DNA from: Lobulomyces angularis
Taxonomy: Eukaryota; Chytridiomycota; Chytridiomycetes; Lobulomycetales; Lobulomycetaceae
Assembly (NCBI GenBank): GCA_027604685.1
Contig: JADHYX010000036.1
Span: 1 to 64,000, forward strand
Direction of reading: 5' to 3'
DNA: 64,000 bases
Both the position numbers and the translations under genes were made by a program. The notes beneath the pieces are model-generated. The model ran no database searches. It was not told where the DNA came from and was given only the letters and a program-made list of their open reading frames with translations. Shown in pieces: positions 24,737-37,500 of the stretch. Positions within the stretch are counted from its first letter, which is position 1; each line of letters opens with the position of its first letter.

Positions 24737-25918
24737 ATGCCATCACAAGCAGAGCTGTTACATTGGGCAACAAAAAATTCTATTAATGAAGCAACAAAAT
24801 CTGAAGACCCAACTGTTACTAAAGAAATGGAAAAGCTGGATCCAAAATGGATTGATATTATTCTTGGAAAAGAAGATAGCATTTCTATGAGAGGTAAAAA
24901 TTATCGTACAGTAGAATTTCTAATAATATTCAAAAATAGAATCTATGGAATCAGCTGTAGACGAATCTCTTCCAATTGACGTTAGAGTAAGTTCTCTAGA
25001 TAATTTTGAAATGTTCGTGGAAAATCTGGACAACGCCAATGGTATGATAATATAAACGGTTGCCTTTAATTCTTATTATTCTAGACTTAAAAATTCTTGG
25101 GTTATGGAAACCGTTGCTAAACCTTCTACAAAGTGAAACTGTAAAAATAAGGATGATGGCCGCCTGGATCATTGGGACTTGTGTGCAGAATAATGCAAAA
25201 GCGCAAAATGATGTAGAAACACCTTCAACTTATTAAATAATTTCTAAATTGTAAATTTTTTGTTTTTTGAAAATTTAGCTTGTTGAAATGAATGGACTGG
25301 AAACTTTAATAATTCATTTAAAATCCGAAAAGGAAATATCTGTACAAATAAAATTATTAAGATCGATATCTAGTTTAATTACTTCTAATGCTACTTGTTT
25401 TAAACTATTTTACAGCTCAAAGGGATTCGAACTAATTTCAACATTCCTTCAAAAAATTGACTCAGAATTTTTTTTGGATGATTCTACAGAAGATATTACC
25501 ACAGTTGTTAGGAATTTTAAAAAGAAGCTGATTTACATGTTAAATTTTTTACTTAGTACTGAAGAATCTAAACTTAATGTCGTAACTGCCTTAGCTTGCC
25601 AGAAAGAAAACTTATTTGAAGTTGTGCTTAATCTTTTTGGTCGGAGCAAGTACGATGATGTAGAATTTGTGGAATGGGTAATAAATAATTTTTAAATTTC
25701 AAAGCATCTTAAATTAGAAAAAATTTGTTTGAATTGATTAGGGATTAAAATTCATATCGCATATGTTAAATTTGGAAAAAAACAACAAGTTGGATAGTGT
25801 TGCAGAAAGTAGAGTTCAGTTGAAATTAAACTCTGTTTTGAGTGAGGTACAGGAGAAGTTTAAAGATGATGCAGTTATTGTAGATTTAATTTTAAAAATT
25901 AATAATGATAGATTATAG
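24737..25918 (+). CDS. FES1: Fes1/HspBP1-like Hsp70 nucleotide exchange factor
   Basis: Cytosolic armadillo-repeat protein that releases ADP from Hsp70. About 310 residues in five or six exons. The N-terminus MPSQAELLHWATKNS matches the Fes1 start (LLKWSI type). ALWDLL-like Arm blocks follow: DVRVSSLDNFEMFVENLDNA (human ALELLADLCENMDNA), WKPLLNLLQSETVKIRMMAA, WIIGTCVQNNAKAQND (human QLIGTCSQNVAAIQE), LVEMNGLETLIIHLKSEKE, LLRSISSLITSN, KGFELISTFLQK and the C-terminal FKDDAVIVDLILKINN. Length and order agree with the family. The gene sits between TFIIIC1 and GDT1 on the same strand without obvious functional connection. Confidence 0.88.
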
Positions 25919-26189
25919 ATTTCATTGTTCATTAGAATTCTTTATTTTATAAATATATGTCAATACCATTAAATTTAAGATTTTTTAATTTCTTCAATCA
26001 TCATCAATTGTCTAACTGCTTAAGAAAATCCAAGTTGGGAACTACAAAAAGAAAATATGGATTAAAAAAAAGTTTACAAAAGATTGTTGTTTGTGATAAT
26101 GTGGTGTAACAAGACTTTGTTGGTTCAAAACAAAAGTTTTTTAGAGATAACCAACATTTGGAATCAACAATTATAAAATTATCACAAGA

Positions 26190-27125
26190 ATGGCGCCAAT
26201 ACCAATTAGTTCCAATGCCAAAGCAGGAGTTTCTTCTTTCTTGGTGATATTAGTTTCAGAAATTGGGGACAAAACTTTTTTAATTGCTGCAATTTTAGCG
26301 ATGACCAACAAGAGATTATTAATTTTCACTGCAGCATTTGCAGCTCTATTTGTAATGACGATATTGTCTGCTTTTTTGGGAATTGTCGGACAAAATTTGT
26401 TAAATAAAAAGTACACTCAAATTTTAGCGGGTATTCTATTTTTTGTTTTTGGTGTAAAAATGCTACTGGATGCAAGAAAGATGACTGGAAAAGAACTGGA
26501 AGAAGAGACTGAAGAAGTCAGCAAAGAGTTACTGGAAAAAGAAGAGGAAGAAAAAGAAAAAAAAAGTAGCTTAGAAGAAGGAAACATTTCAAAAAAGGAA
26601 AGCACTGGTTTCGCTGCTGGCATACATAATCTATTGCAATTTTTATTTTCTCCTGTCTTTATTCAAACTTTTGTTATGACTTTCTTAGCCGAGTGGGGAG
26701 ATCGAAGTCAAATTGCTACTATTGCTTTAGCTGGAGCTGAGGTACTGATATTACTTGGTTTTTCTTATATTCTTACATCAAAATTGTAGGATTTTTTATA
26801 TGTCACACTCGGAGGTTTATGTGGACATGCCATTTGTACATGCGTAGCTGTTGTTGGAGGGAGATTGGTAATGAAGACAAAAATGATTCACATATAATAT
26901 TTTATTTTATTTATTTTTTTAGTTGGCATCAAAAATTAGCATTAAAACAGGTAACTCTATTAATTTATTTTCAGCTCGTACATTAATTAACTTATTATTT
27001 TTTAAAAATATCAAGTGACAATTATGGGTGGGATTTTATTTTTGATATTTGGATTCACTACCTTTTATTCCGTTTATGCGGGAGAGGAAAATTCTGAAAA
27101 TTATGACATACCATCATCAGATTGA
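26190..27125 (+). CDS. GDT1: GDT1/TMEM165 family Mn2+/Ca2+:H+ transporter
   Basis: Golgi-resident cation transporter (UPF0016) that supplies Mn2+ for glycosylation and helps Ca2+ homeostasis. The two hallmark motifs E-x-G-D-[KR]-[TS] are present: EIGDKT at residues 24-29 and EWGDRS at 168-173. About six hydrophobic helices surround them. The cytosolic loop between the two repeats is strongly charged (ELEEETEEVSKELLEKEEEE). Introns follow GAGAE, GGRL and KISIKT; the last exons give MGGILFLIFGFTTFYSVYAG and a short acidic tail ending PSSD. The start MAPIPISSNAKAG leaves no signal peptide before helix 1, shorter than in human TMEM165. Confidence 0.95.
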
Positions 27126-27402
27126 TTCAGTTTCAAACATTTTTTTTTTAATAATAATTTAATTAGAATTTAAAATCTTATTTTCATTATTTATTATATA
27201 TTTCCTTATTTGAGAAAGTTAAGTGTATTTATATTTGCATTGGGAATATACAGGATATACATATATTTTTTTTTTTTGCAAAGCAATTGACTCTATGAGT
27301 TGTATACTGATTAAATTCAAATTTAATGATTAACGTAAATATTTTGCTGATTAAAATCCATTGATTACTAGTAATACTTTGAAATGTCTAAATCATCAGT
27401 CA

Positions 27403-28779
27403 CTAAGTATAAAATACAGTTAACAAAAATAAATTCAAAGTCATACAGAAGTTTTCTATTTCATTCAAATTATCATTCTGCTGACTCTGTGAATCACCAG
27501 AATTGGTAAATAATGGGAGCTTTATGGAAGTAGAATTGTTGATTGCAGTAATAGATGTAATCGGAGATGTATGAAAGCTAGCAGAAGGAGATGAGGCTTT
27601 GGGTGATTGCTGGATCTTTTCGTTACTTTCAATATTTTCAGCAGTGGTAGACCCTATAGGTGAATTTTGATCATTTTCTGTATTTATTAAAGTCGATGTG
27701 GAGTTAATATTTTCTGATGTTGCAGCATTGGAAGTTTTTGAAAAATTTTCAAGTTGAATATTTTCAATAACTTCGTACAATTCAAGTTGCTTAACTTTAA
27801 AACCATCCAAAGCTTCTTCATTTGATACATTACATGGCTATTTATTTATGGAATCAAAGTTAATAAGAATTAAAATAAGAAAAAAAAATACCTGGGCCTT
27901 TTTAATATCTTCCTTGTTATTAGTGCTATTATTTATATAATTTTCTTCATCTACTCTATTTTCTGCAAGAAGTTTGCAATTAATGGCAGAGGGAATTTCG
28001 CAATTTGAGGTAGTTAAAACTTCGTTAAAATTAAAGTTGTTATCCAAATCAACCAAATCAGGTGATTCTACAGCGTCTGAATCATTATTATCATCAGAAG
28101 AACTGGAAATTGACATAACTGTGGTATTGAGACTTAAGGTATTGCTATTTTTTAATTTGTTGACAGTATCACTTTCCGAAGTTTGGTGTGCAAATCCAGC
28201 TATTGTAGTATTTTTGATTACACCTACTTCATCTTTCGACGAAGCACTAGGGTCCGAATCGAGAAGTACCGGCCGCAATGTTGATACAATTATATGGGTA
28301 TCTTTAAAAATAAAATTATCAGTATCGTCAATTTCTGTCTCAATTTCACTCTGGTTAACACTTTCGACAGAGTAACTGATGCTTTCCACTATTTTACTTT
28401 TTTCATTGTTAAACTCATTTAATGAATGCAAATTTTTTCGCTTTAAATCATGGTTATAATACTGACTCAATGGAAGTTCTTTTGAAGCTTCATCTATGTT
28501 ATTTTCATCCAATAAAACTGGTTCTTTTTGCAGAAAGTTAAAATCTTGTTTTTTTGCTTTGCCATTTACAACTATTTTTGTGGTGTTTAAGTTCAATTTT
28601 ATTTTCTTTATGCTATCAGGATGATAATATATCCAGCTGTTAGTTAGTTTACAACAGCTTAGTTCCCGAGGAACACCATTAATTATTAATTCCTTTTCTC
28701 TCAAAACCGTCTCTTCTAAAGGTAATCTATTTACATAAACAGAATTTTTCCCTCGTATATCTGCGTTATTTTTCATCAA
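27403..28779 (-). CDS. Unknown protein, small folded N-terminus and long Ser/Asn-rich tail
   Basis: I do not recognise a family. Two exons (about 27890-28779 and 27403-27837) encode about 430 residues. The first 75 look folded: NSVYVNRLPLEETVL, IINGVPRELSCCKLTNSWIY, YHPDSIKKIKLNLNTTKIVV, ending NGKAKKQ. This is a run of short beta-type strands with an aromatic WIYYHP core, and two adjacent cysteines. The remainder is acidic, rich in Ser, Asn and Thr, with SSSSDDNNDSD typical of a disordered, phosphorylated tail. The gene is head-to-head with VMA12, 110 bp apart. The C-terminal LNLFLLTVFYT is hydrophobic but may be read-through of an unspliced intron. A nuclear scaffold role would be a guess. 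Confidence 0.65.
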
Positions 28780-28889
28780 TTAAAAGTAGTGCAGGTGCTT
28801 TGTGTATTGATTTTATATTAATTTTAATCCAAAAAAAAAAATTACCACCTATTTAATTTATCATTAACTTTCCACTTTTATATAATAAA

Positions 28890-29523
28890 ATGGTACTTTT
28901 GATAGATAAGGAGAATTATCTCAGTAGTTTGATTCAAAAGGAGGAGGGAACAACCGCTGAAAATCAACAACTTAATTTAATAAATCACAATAAATTGAAG
29001 AAGAACCTTGACACAATAAACCACAATGATTTAAGGAAAATTAATTTATTTTTTGAAAAGCCTTTAATAAAGGAAAAGGTATTAATAATTTTTCATCAGT
29101 AAAGTTAAAAACGCACTATAATCGTTTTAGTCCAAGGAATTATTAGAGATCAATAGAAAAATCAACTTAGAGCAAAAAGAAAAAGAATATTTTGAAATTA
29201 CAAAACGGGTTCGATATGCTAATAAAAGTTTTATACGGGAAGACGTCAGAAATTTGAAAAATGAAATAAAAAATGTAAATAATCTGATCTATTCCATTTT
29301 AAACATTGGTTTATCCATATTTGGTGTAGTTTACGCAGTATTTTTTATCTCTAGTGGATACAGTGTGGAAGTGGTACTAAATTCAAAAAAAAAATTTTCT
29401 TTTTCTTTTCAACTTTTTAATTTATTTTTAACCGTTATACAGAAGACGTTTGTTGCATTATTTTTATCATTACTTGTTGGAGGTGCTGAATCTTACTTTT
29501 TTTTTAGAGATTTGGAAAGTTAA
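28890..29523 (+). CDS. VMA12: VMA12/TMEM199-like V-ATPase assembly factor
   Basis: ER membrane protein needed to assemble the Vo sector of the vacuolar H+-ATPase. Three exons give about 150-160 residues. The N-terminal half is hydrophilic. Then YFEITKRVRYANKSFIREDV and NLKNEIKNVNNLIYSILNIG lead into two membrane helices, GLSIFGVVYAVFFI and TFVALFLSLLVGGAESYFFF, and the ending RDLES. This repeats the Vma12 C-terminal plan of an ER hairpin with a conserved A/GE-x-Y/F-x-[YF] motif (animal VAEGYLYYRYLE). The intron between VEV and KTF starts GTACTA and ends ATACAG. Shares a short divergent promoter with the minus-strand neighbour. Confidence 0.8.
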
Positions 29524-29640
29524 TACTTTTACTTTTTTTTTAAAAATTATGATGAAGTGATTTTTACAGTCAGCAAATTTTTTTTTTTATTTTAATTCTA
29601 TTTGTTCTATTAGTTCTTTAATCCTACTTCTTTTTATTAA

Positions 29641-30151
29641 TTAGGTAACCTTTAAATTTAATTTAATATACATCTGCACTAAACTATAATAACCTCTGTA
29701 ATCCTGACATCTCAAAAGATTAGCAGCATCACAGTTTAAAGGTGAATCTGGATTAGGATTGTTTAATAGCTGTATAATGCTTTCTACACAAGATTTTAAT
29801 GTGAAAATTGGGGACCAAGCGTTAGATAATAAATCTAAACAAATTTCTCCTGTATTAAAGTTTATATTTGGATGGCAAACTTTATTTAAAAATTTAATTT
29901 TTGGTGGTGAGTTTGGGTAGTCTTCAGCGATTTTTATCTCCCTTTTGTTACGTTTAAATTAGTAAAACGAAGTATTTGTTTGTAACTTACAAATAAAATT
30001 TTCCTGTGTCAAACGGTCTATCAGCCGTTATTATAGCAGTCCATAGCAGTAAGTGATCCTCCGAATTTGGGTATAAATGCAACAAGTTTTTCTGCTCTTT
30101 GTAATTTGATTTCAGTTCTTTCAATAATCGTTTTGTTGTGTTAAAACTCAT
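29641..30151 (-). CDS. PEX4: PEX4-like ubiquitin-conjugating enzyme E2
   Basis: Peroxisomal E2 that monoubiquitinates the import receptor Pex5 for recycling. Two exons, 29991-30151 and 29641-29941, with a 49-nt intron; the join TT|G GAG restores the frame and gives exactly 153 residues. UBC fold landmarks: EIKIAEDYPNSPPKIKFLNK, HPN at 77-79, and the catalytic site GEICLDLL with Cys88. The segment AWSPIFTLKSCVESII is followed by NPNPDSPLNCDAANLLR. That last block (PLNCDA-x-NLLR, then Tyr-rich LVQMYIKL) is typical of Pex4 and not of Ubc4/5. It implies peroxisomes with a Pex5 recycling pathway. A second, different E2 lies 297 bp upstream on the same strand. Confidence 0.85.
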
Positions 30152-30447
30152 TTAACAGTTAAAGTCAATCAAGTCTATCTTTTTTTTATTTTTCTTTATT
30201 GTACTAAGTTTTAATAAAGTTTTTTTTAAAAAATTGTTTACTTTTAAAAAAACGAAAATTATCCACTGATTTAGGTATAATATTCTGTAGAAAAAGTGAA
30301 CAAAGTTTTTTTTAATAATAAGAATGAAATTTTTATGTTAAAAACTCTAAATTATCCAAATTAAAAATGATGTAATATAACAAAAAAAAATCAAAGAAAG
30401 AACAAATTCAGAAGAGACTGAAAATTGGTTATAAAGATAAAGCATTT

Positions 30448-31036
30448 CTAGCAATATTTTTTTATGTATTCCTTAACATTTTTTGAAAAAGTTGCAGGGT
30501 CGTTTCTGTATTGTTCAGCAATTGATGTTTGAAGTGGATCATCAGGATTGGGGTTTTCCAACAAATCCAATAAAGCATAAAAGACTTCGGTAATTTTTGT
30601 AGAAGGTTTCCACATCTTTAATGCAAAAAAAAAGTTAACGCTATTAGTTTGAGAACATAATTACTTCATTTTTTAAGATTCCAACACAAATTGAACCATC
30701 ATCATCAACGTTAGGGTGATATATTTTAGTGCCAAAGACCACCTAATTAATAGCATAACATAAATTTTTATTACCTAAATTTAAAAAATACCTTTGGTGG
30801 TTTAAAGGGAAAATCAGTAGACTATGAAAAGCAAAGTTAAAGTGAAATTGTAATAAATTACTTACAAATTCAACATTAACTTTGAAAACGGCTCCTTTGT
30901 ACAAACTATTGTTTGGGGCCGTTAAAGTAACCTTCCATTTATACAAATTGTTTTCTTCAGGTGTAATCTCTATCCCTGTAATAGGGCTTTTGTTAAAGTC
31001 TACTAGTTCCTTTTGAATTCTTCTTTGCGATGACAT
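30448..31036 (-). CDS. UBE2L3-like ubiquitin-conjugating enzyme E2
   Basis: E2 enzyme of about 148 residues in four exons. Start MSSQRRIQKELVDF; then WKVTLTAPNNSLYKGAVFKV, FPFKPPKVVFGTKIYHPN (HPN 76-78) and the active site DDGSICVGIL with Cys86. The C-terminal half MWKPSTKITEVFYALLDLLE, NPNPDDPLQTSIAEQYRNDP and FSKNVKEYIKKY matches UBE2L3/UbcH7 (NWKPATKTDQVIQSL, LAEEYSKDRKKFCKNAEEF) better than the Ubc4/5 class (WSPALT). UBE2L3 in animals serves HECT and RBR ligases; the same preference is plausible here but inferred. Divergent from GCN1, with 497 bp between the starts. Confidence 0.85.
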
Positions 31037-31533
31037 TTTACTGAATGTATAAACTTCAATAAAATTTTAATTTCAAAAAACCCTCTACTTAACAAAAACT
31101 GAAAAAAAACAGAAGCCTGATGAAAAAAAAGAAGGAAAAAAAACTTATAAAGTAACTATGTCTCTTAAAACAAGTTTGATTTGGTTTTAAATGGTTGTAT
31201 TTTTGGTTATCAAACATAGCATTTGATTTTATATTTACTAACTAAACTTTGATTCTAACCTTACTATTCCAGTACACGGCATTTAACATGTTGTAAATAC
31301 TATTTAATTCAATTCTTAAACACAAGTAACAATCTTTAACATATGAAGCATGGTTAAGTTTTTATACTACTTAACAATTGTATGTGCTATAAAATATTTT
31401 TTTTTTTGTAGAAAAAAAAAAAAATAAAATAAACTTTTGCATTAATTTAAGATAGACTAAATTACAAGTTATTAAAAGATAAAAATAATCCATTATTTAC
31501 TCCAGAAGCTTATTGAATATTAAAATTTAAATA
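31037..31533. promoter_or_regulatory. Divergent promoter region of the E2 gene and GCN1
   Basis: 497 bp between two divergent starts. It contains an A-run block near 31418-31434 and otherwise plain AT-rich sequence. No defined promoter element was identified. Confidence 0.4.
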
Positions 31534-34500
31534 ATGTCTCCTAAAGAAGTGGAATCTGATGTAGATGAATTTTTATCTGATCCTGAGGAAGAATCTTCTA
31601 CGGATGATGAAGTAGAGGAAACAAAAGAAACAATTCAAAAGAATGAAGAGAAAAATTTACAGTTTGAAGAAGATGATGACGACTTTCAAGTTTCTAGTGA
31701 CATTATATTTGACATTGAATTGCCGTGGTTGGACTTTATTAACCAAGTAATATTTCCCAATATAAACGCCACTAGAAAATTAAGAACTAGTTGCTTAAAA
31801 GGAGTAATTGCGAAATTAAATAAGGAAGGTTGAATTTTTCATCTACAACTTTATTTATTTTTTATTTTATTTACTTTTTTTCTTAGAGATTCCTGACAAC
31901 GTCTTAGTAATAATTCTACAAATTTTAATAAAAACGGTTTTTATATTTACTGATTCTATATCAGTCAACTTAGTGTTTTCAATTTTCGAAAAGCTCTTTG
32001 AAATCAAAGCAGCGGTAGCCAATTGCGACACATTTGAAAATCCTTTTACAAAAGTTATATCAAAATTACTTGATAGAGAATTTAAATCTTCACTGTAAAT
32101 TCAAGAAAATCTTTTTTTTTTTAATAATAAATTTCTTTAAGGTTAAGATTAGAACCAGGTTTACTATTTCGTATTATAGCATGGACTACGAAAATCTTAA
32201 ATTTAATGTTAAATAAACAGTTATCTTTAAATAAATTTGAAAAATTGGATGAGCTGGTGCATAAACTGGAAAATAGTCAAAGTTTAAGAATAACGCTGGA
32301 ATTGCATTTTCAATGTCTAGATGCGATAGCAATATCTTCCAATTTTAGTACTAGCCATTTCAAAAAAGCTCAAAAAGTTTTTTTGAAATGCTTAAAATTA
32401 ACTTACACCATCTATAAAAATTTTGATGCAGAAAGTTTTAACAAATTTTTTCAATATTTTTTTAATAAATACGTTACGCAGCATACAAGTTCCAACACTG
32501 CCATATTAGGTTCACTTGTAAATTTTAAAATTTTAAATTTTGGAGAAGGTTTAAATGAACTAGAACAGGTGATATAAAGCTAGTTATTGCTTTAAACTTA
32601 TTAATTTGTGTAGTCACATCTGTTTAAGTTTTTTTCGGAGGCGTTATTGTCATCAAAAAATATTATTCCTCACCCATATCTGGTATATACATCTTAATTT
32701 TTAGCTTTATAAATTTTGTAATTTTTTAGGACTTATTTAATCTTTTTCTCGATAATTACATGAATGAGCATGTTTTTTATAGTATTGCGTCAAATGCAGA
32801 AAGGTTAATGCTAAGATCACCTGAAGTTTCATTAAAAGGTAATCAGTTAAAATGTTAAAAAAATTTTTTGTTAATTTAACATGATTTAGTAACAACACAC
32901 CTTATAAAACATGGACACTTTGAAGTTTCGGTGTACTTTAAAAAAAATGCTGAGCATGTCATTAGTATAAAAAAACCATTGCTTAATGTAATACTTTTTA
33001 ATTTAATTATTTAGATCTTTTAAAATTTGCTAATGTTACTGTGAAAAATGAAGCATTATTATTATTCAAAGCTTTATGTGAAAATTCTCAAGATGAAATT
33101 GTTTTAAAATACGTTACTGAACTTATGCTGAAAGCAATAACTGGTATGCTGTTCTATAAAATATATTCATTTTTTTCCTAGCGCAATCTTCAAATGTTGA
33201 TCAAAAGCTCATATATTACAACGCCTTTTCCTTCCTTCCTCCATCAAGTGAGGTATCAAAAACTGTAATCGAGATTCTCACTGTCATCGCAACCAAGGAG
33301 AAGGACATGCAGTCTTTACAAATCAGCTTTAGTCATCTTTCTCGTCATATTAAATATTATTCTGATCTAGCGACAGTTGACAGCAAATTCATTTCTAGCA
33401 CATTGACTCCTCTCCTTATTAAAGGTGTGTCGGAAAGCAAACATTCTGTAAGAAAAGGATTTGTTTCTTGTTTATATGGATTAAGTTCTAAAAACGCGTT
33501 CGAAACTTTAACTGTATCAAATGTGCTGCAGTTAGCGGAGTTAGCAACAAAAATTATCGATAAGGTTCAAGCAGCAGGGATCTCATTAGTTGATCCAAAA
33601 AAAGATACCCCGTATTTAGCCGAGGCTTATTATTGTTTGTCGTGGCTACTTCGAGCAGCTGATTGGGAAACTAAGTTTTTAAAGAAAGATCAAATTGGTT
33701 AGCTGTTCTTCTTGTTATTTTTAATTTTTTTTTTGATTTTTTAGGCGAATTACTGAATTTAAAGAAAACCTTGTCTGTACTATCTGCTAGTCACAAGTTT
33801 TTGTTTAACGAGAAGTTTTTTTCAAAATTGCTTATTACTGAGGAAGAACATTATGCATTTATTGATGTAATTTTTTTAATTTTAAATGACAATGAATTGT
33901 TCAGTCCATTTTCTTCCGATTCTGCAAACTTTTCTGCCCTTTCGTGCGCATTGTGTTACCTTGCAGTACTGTCACCACATAAAGATGTGCGAGAAAAAGT
34001 TCATCAAGAATTACAACAAATCGTTATTGATAAAAAAAATTCAGAATTTTTAATCGAGAGAGTAGTTGAAGTAGTTAAGGTCGCTTTGACTCCTTTATTA
34101 CAACAGAAAAGCACAGCAGAGATACGAATTTGGGATGACAAAATTATTCGATCTTCAAAAGATCTTGGTTATCGTATATTTCGCACAATACAGTCAGTTG
34201 TACCTAATTTTTCTGCCAATAATATGAAAAAACACCTTCCGAAACCTGTTCATCAAAAAAGCCTTTTAAATTTAATTATAATCACTTGCAGCTCAGTAGT
34301 TACTGAATCTATGGGGAATGATGCATGGGTTTCGTTATGTTTTAGAAGTGGGTATAACCCTAAAGTACTAATTGAGGAAAACGCCTCCTTTTTGTTTGGA
34401 ACATGGTTAAAGAGTAACTCTGCAAGCGAAGTCGGTAAAATCAGCTCTGGTATTTTAGCAGCTACCTCACTTTTCACTTCAGTTGCTCCTCATGTTGTAC

Positions 34501-37500
34501 TTCAGTCCTTGGTTACTTGGATAGCAGAGGGCCTTAGTGACAATTTAGTTAGCGGAATATCGGCTTCTGATCTACAAATTTGGAAAACCAAAGAAGGTGA
34601 ACTCTGCTTTGACCCAACAAAAAAGAAGGTGGGTCAAATTGAAGAACGCCCTAAAAATGCTGAAGAAAAGTGGGAACAAGATTTAAGGAAAGAACTGAAG
34701 TTAAAAGGCCAAGCTAGTAACAAACCAATGGTGAAACAATCTGGAAAATCTGGAAACGGTAAATCGGACACGAAGCAAGCAAAGATAGAAAGGGAATTAA
34801 TTGCGGCTCAATTAGATAAAGAAGTTAAAATTAGAAAGTCAGTTCAATCTACGTTTGAAAAAATTACTGCTGCCCTAGATATATTTGATAGTATTCTTTC
34901 TGGCTTTAAGCTATCTTTCGCTGAAGATTTATCTGAAGTAGTAGACAACTTCATGTCAATTTTAACTGAAACTATATTGAAAGTTATAACTAGAGAAATG
35001 TCTCTCATTTCTAAAAATCGCCATTTAATTGAAGATTCCCATTTAGTCATATTTTTGGGACGCAGAGCGATTCAAACTTATATAAACTTAGGATCAATAG
35101 CCGATTATAAACTTGAGGATTTGGTTCAAAAAGCAAAACCTTCTTTACCCATGTGTATTCTGAGTTGTTTAGCTATTAGAGAGCACGAAACTGATGGCAT
35201 TCCGATCCTATATGCTCGTGCTGATTTACAGGGTATTTTTAATACTCTTGGTTTTTACATAATTGATTTTTAGAATTTGCGAAAAAAATATTTGGCTCTT
35301 TAAAGTCGATGTATTCACTGTCCTCGCCTCTAAGACCTTCTTCATTCTCTTACGTTTTTCCTCTTTGCAGAGCTATTATTTTAGTTGAAAGGAAAGTTTC
35401 TACTTTGAAAAACAAGCAAGTGGCAGAGTTAACAATGCTGGCTTCTGAAATATTGTTGGAACATTGTTCGCTCGGTTCTTGTATTGAAATCCCTCGTTCC
35501 GAAATAGTAAAATGTTTGGTTTTCTTACTGGAGCATTATCCGCGTTTACATAAAACTGCGAAGGAAGGATTGCTAACGTTTTGTAGTGCTGTAGGAAGTT
35601 CTCAGGGGGAAATAAATTCAATTACCGGAAATCCTGACTTTGCATCAGATGTCATTTTGCAGCTATTAGAATCACTTCTAAACTTTGAAGAAATTGTTCG
35701 TGATTCATGCTTACAGTCTTTACAGTATTTACAAATTCCTGAACATTTAAGTGAAGTTTTTGCTGTAAAAATTTTCGTTGCAAAACATGATAATTTTGAA
35801 AGCATCAAACAACATGCAGAAACCCTGTGGGATACATGGGATCAAAATTATGTAATTGAAAAAAGAGCGATCAATGATATTGTTGATGTTGTTGGTAAAA
35901 TTTTAACTCTGTAAAACAAACTTAATACATTTATGCTAGTTCATGAACTTACTGTTATTAGAGAAAGTGCAGGAAAAGCCTTATGTTCGATACTAAAGTT
36001 GTATCCTAACGAAATTTCACCCACACTGGAGAAACTGTATGGCTTGTACAAAACAAAAGCAGCTCCAATAGTTCCTGAGTATGACGAGTATGGTATGCTT
36101 ATTGCTACGTCAATTGACAAAAAGGATGAATGGCCAGCTCGTGCTGGAATTGCCTCAGCCTTAAATTTTTGCTCAGAGTTAATACAAGATCCAGTAAATT
36201 TATTCAGTTTTTTTGTTGATTCGGAAGCTTTGGGTGATGCTAACGAGCATGTTAGAAACCTTATGTTGGAAGCTGCTTTATCGTCAATTCGGCAACATGG
36301 TAAAGGTTGTGTAAAGGAGCTATTGGCTATTTTTGATGCTTATTTGCAGAAACCAGCGCAACCTTCAGAAACGCATGATCGTATTAGAGAAAATGTTGTT
36401 ATTCTCTTAGGTACACTTGCTCAGCACCTCGATCCCTCAGATACCTTAATCCCCCAGGTTGTTTCGAAGTTAATGGAAACATTAAAAACGCCATCGGAAG
36501 CGGTGCAAATGGCTGTTGCAGAATGCCTTCCTTCATTAGTAAAGCTTATGCCTAAAGCTGTTGTTAATTTGATATATGAATTATTGGATCAACTAGTTAA
36601 CGCAAAGAGATATGCAGAAAGACGTGGTGCAGCTTATGGATTAGCCGGAGTTGTTAAGGGGAGTGGTGTTTCATCTCTTAAGGAATTTAACATTATGTCA
36701 GATTTGAAGGAGTATATCGAGGACAAAAAAAATTTGCAGAAGCGAGAAGGAGCACTTTTTGCCTATGAAACATTGTCACGGGCTTTAGGACGTTTATTTG
36801 AACCCTATGTTATGCAAATTTTACCAGTGCTGCTGAACTGCTACGGAGATTCAAGCAAAGAAGTTCGAGAAGCCACCCATGATGCATGCAAAGTAATAAT
36901 GTCTAAATTATCTGGACATTGTGTAAAATTGGTATTACCAAGTCTGCTAAATGGTTTAGCAGTAGACAACTGGAGAACGAAATTAGGCTCAGTTGAAGTA
37001 CTTGGATCAATGGCATTCCTTGCACCAAAGCAACTTTCGTTGTCATTACCTCAGGTTGTTCCAAAGCTAACCGATGCCCTAGCGGATTCCCATTCAAGAG
37101 TACAGGCAGCCGCACAGACAGCGTTAACAAATTTTGGCCAAGTAATTAAAAATCCAGAAATTCAGGCTTTAGTGCCAGTTATGATTCAGGCTCTGGTGGA
37201 CCCAAATAAAAAAACAAATTCGGCATTAGTCGCTTTACTTGAAACTGCTTTCGTACACTATATTGATGCTCCGTCCTTAGCATTAATAGTACCTATCCTG
37301 CAAAGGGGACTAAGAGAGAGATCAACGGAAGTAAAAAAGAAAGCGGCGCAAATTATGGGAAATATGGCGTGGTTAACTGATCAAAAAGACTTAATTCCAT
37401 ATCTGAAAAGTCTTTTACCTGGTTTAAAAGATGTCTTGGTAGATCCTGTTCCTGAAGCAAGAGCAACAGGTATAATATATTATTTTCAGTTTATTTTAAA

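Noticed and set aside
24543..24737. Lysine-rich plus-strand open frame
   Set aside because: Produced entirely by the poly-A block before FES1.
25400..25440. GGGATTCGAAC, like a reversed tRNA B box
   Set aside because: It lies inside the FES1 coding sequence and no cloverleaf or A box can be formed around it.
35911..35939. A 29-nt intron in GCN1
   Set aside because: Using GTAAAA at 35911 puts a stop right after the join; the earlier donor GTAAAA (45-nt intron) restores the frame as VDVVVHELTV.
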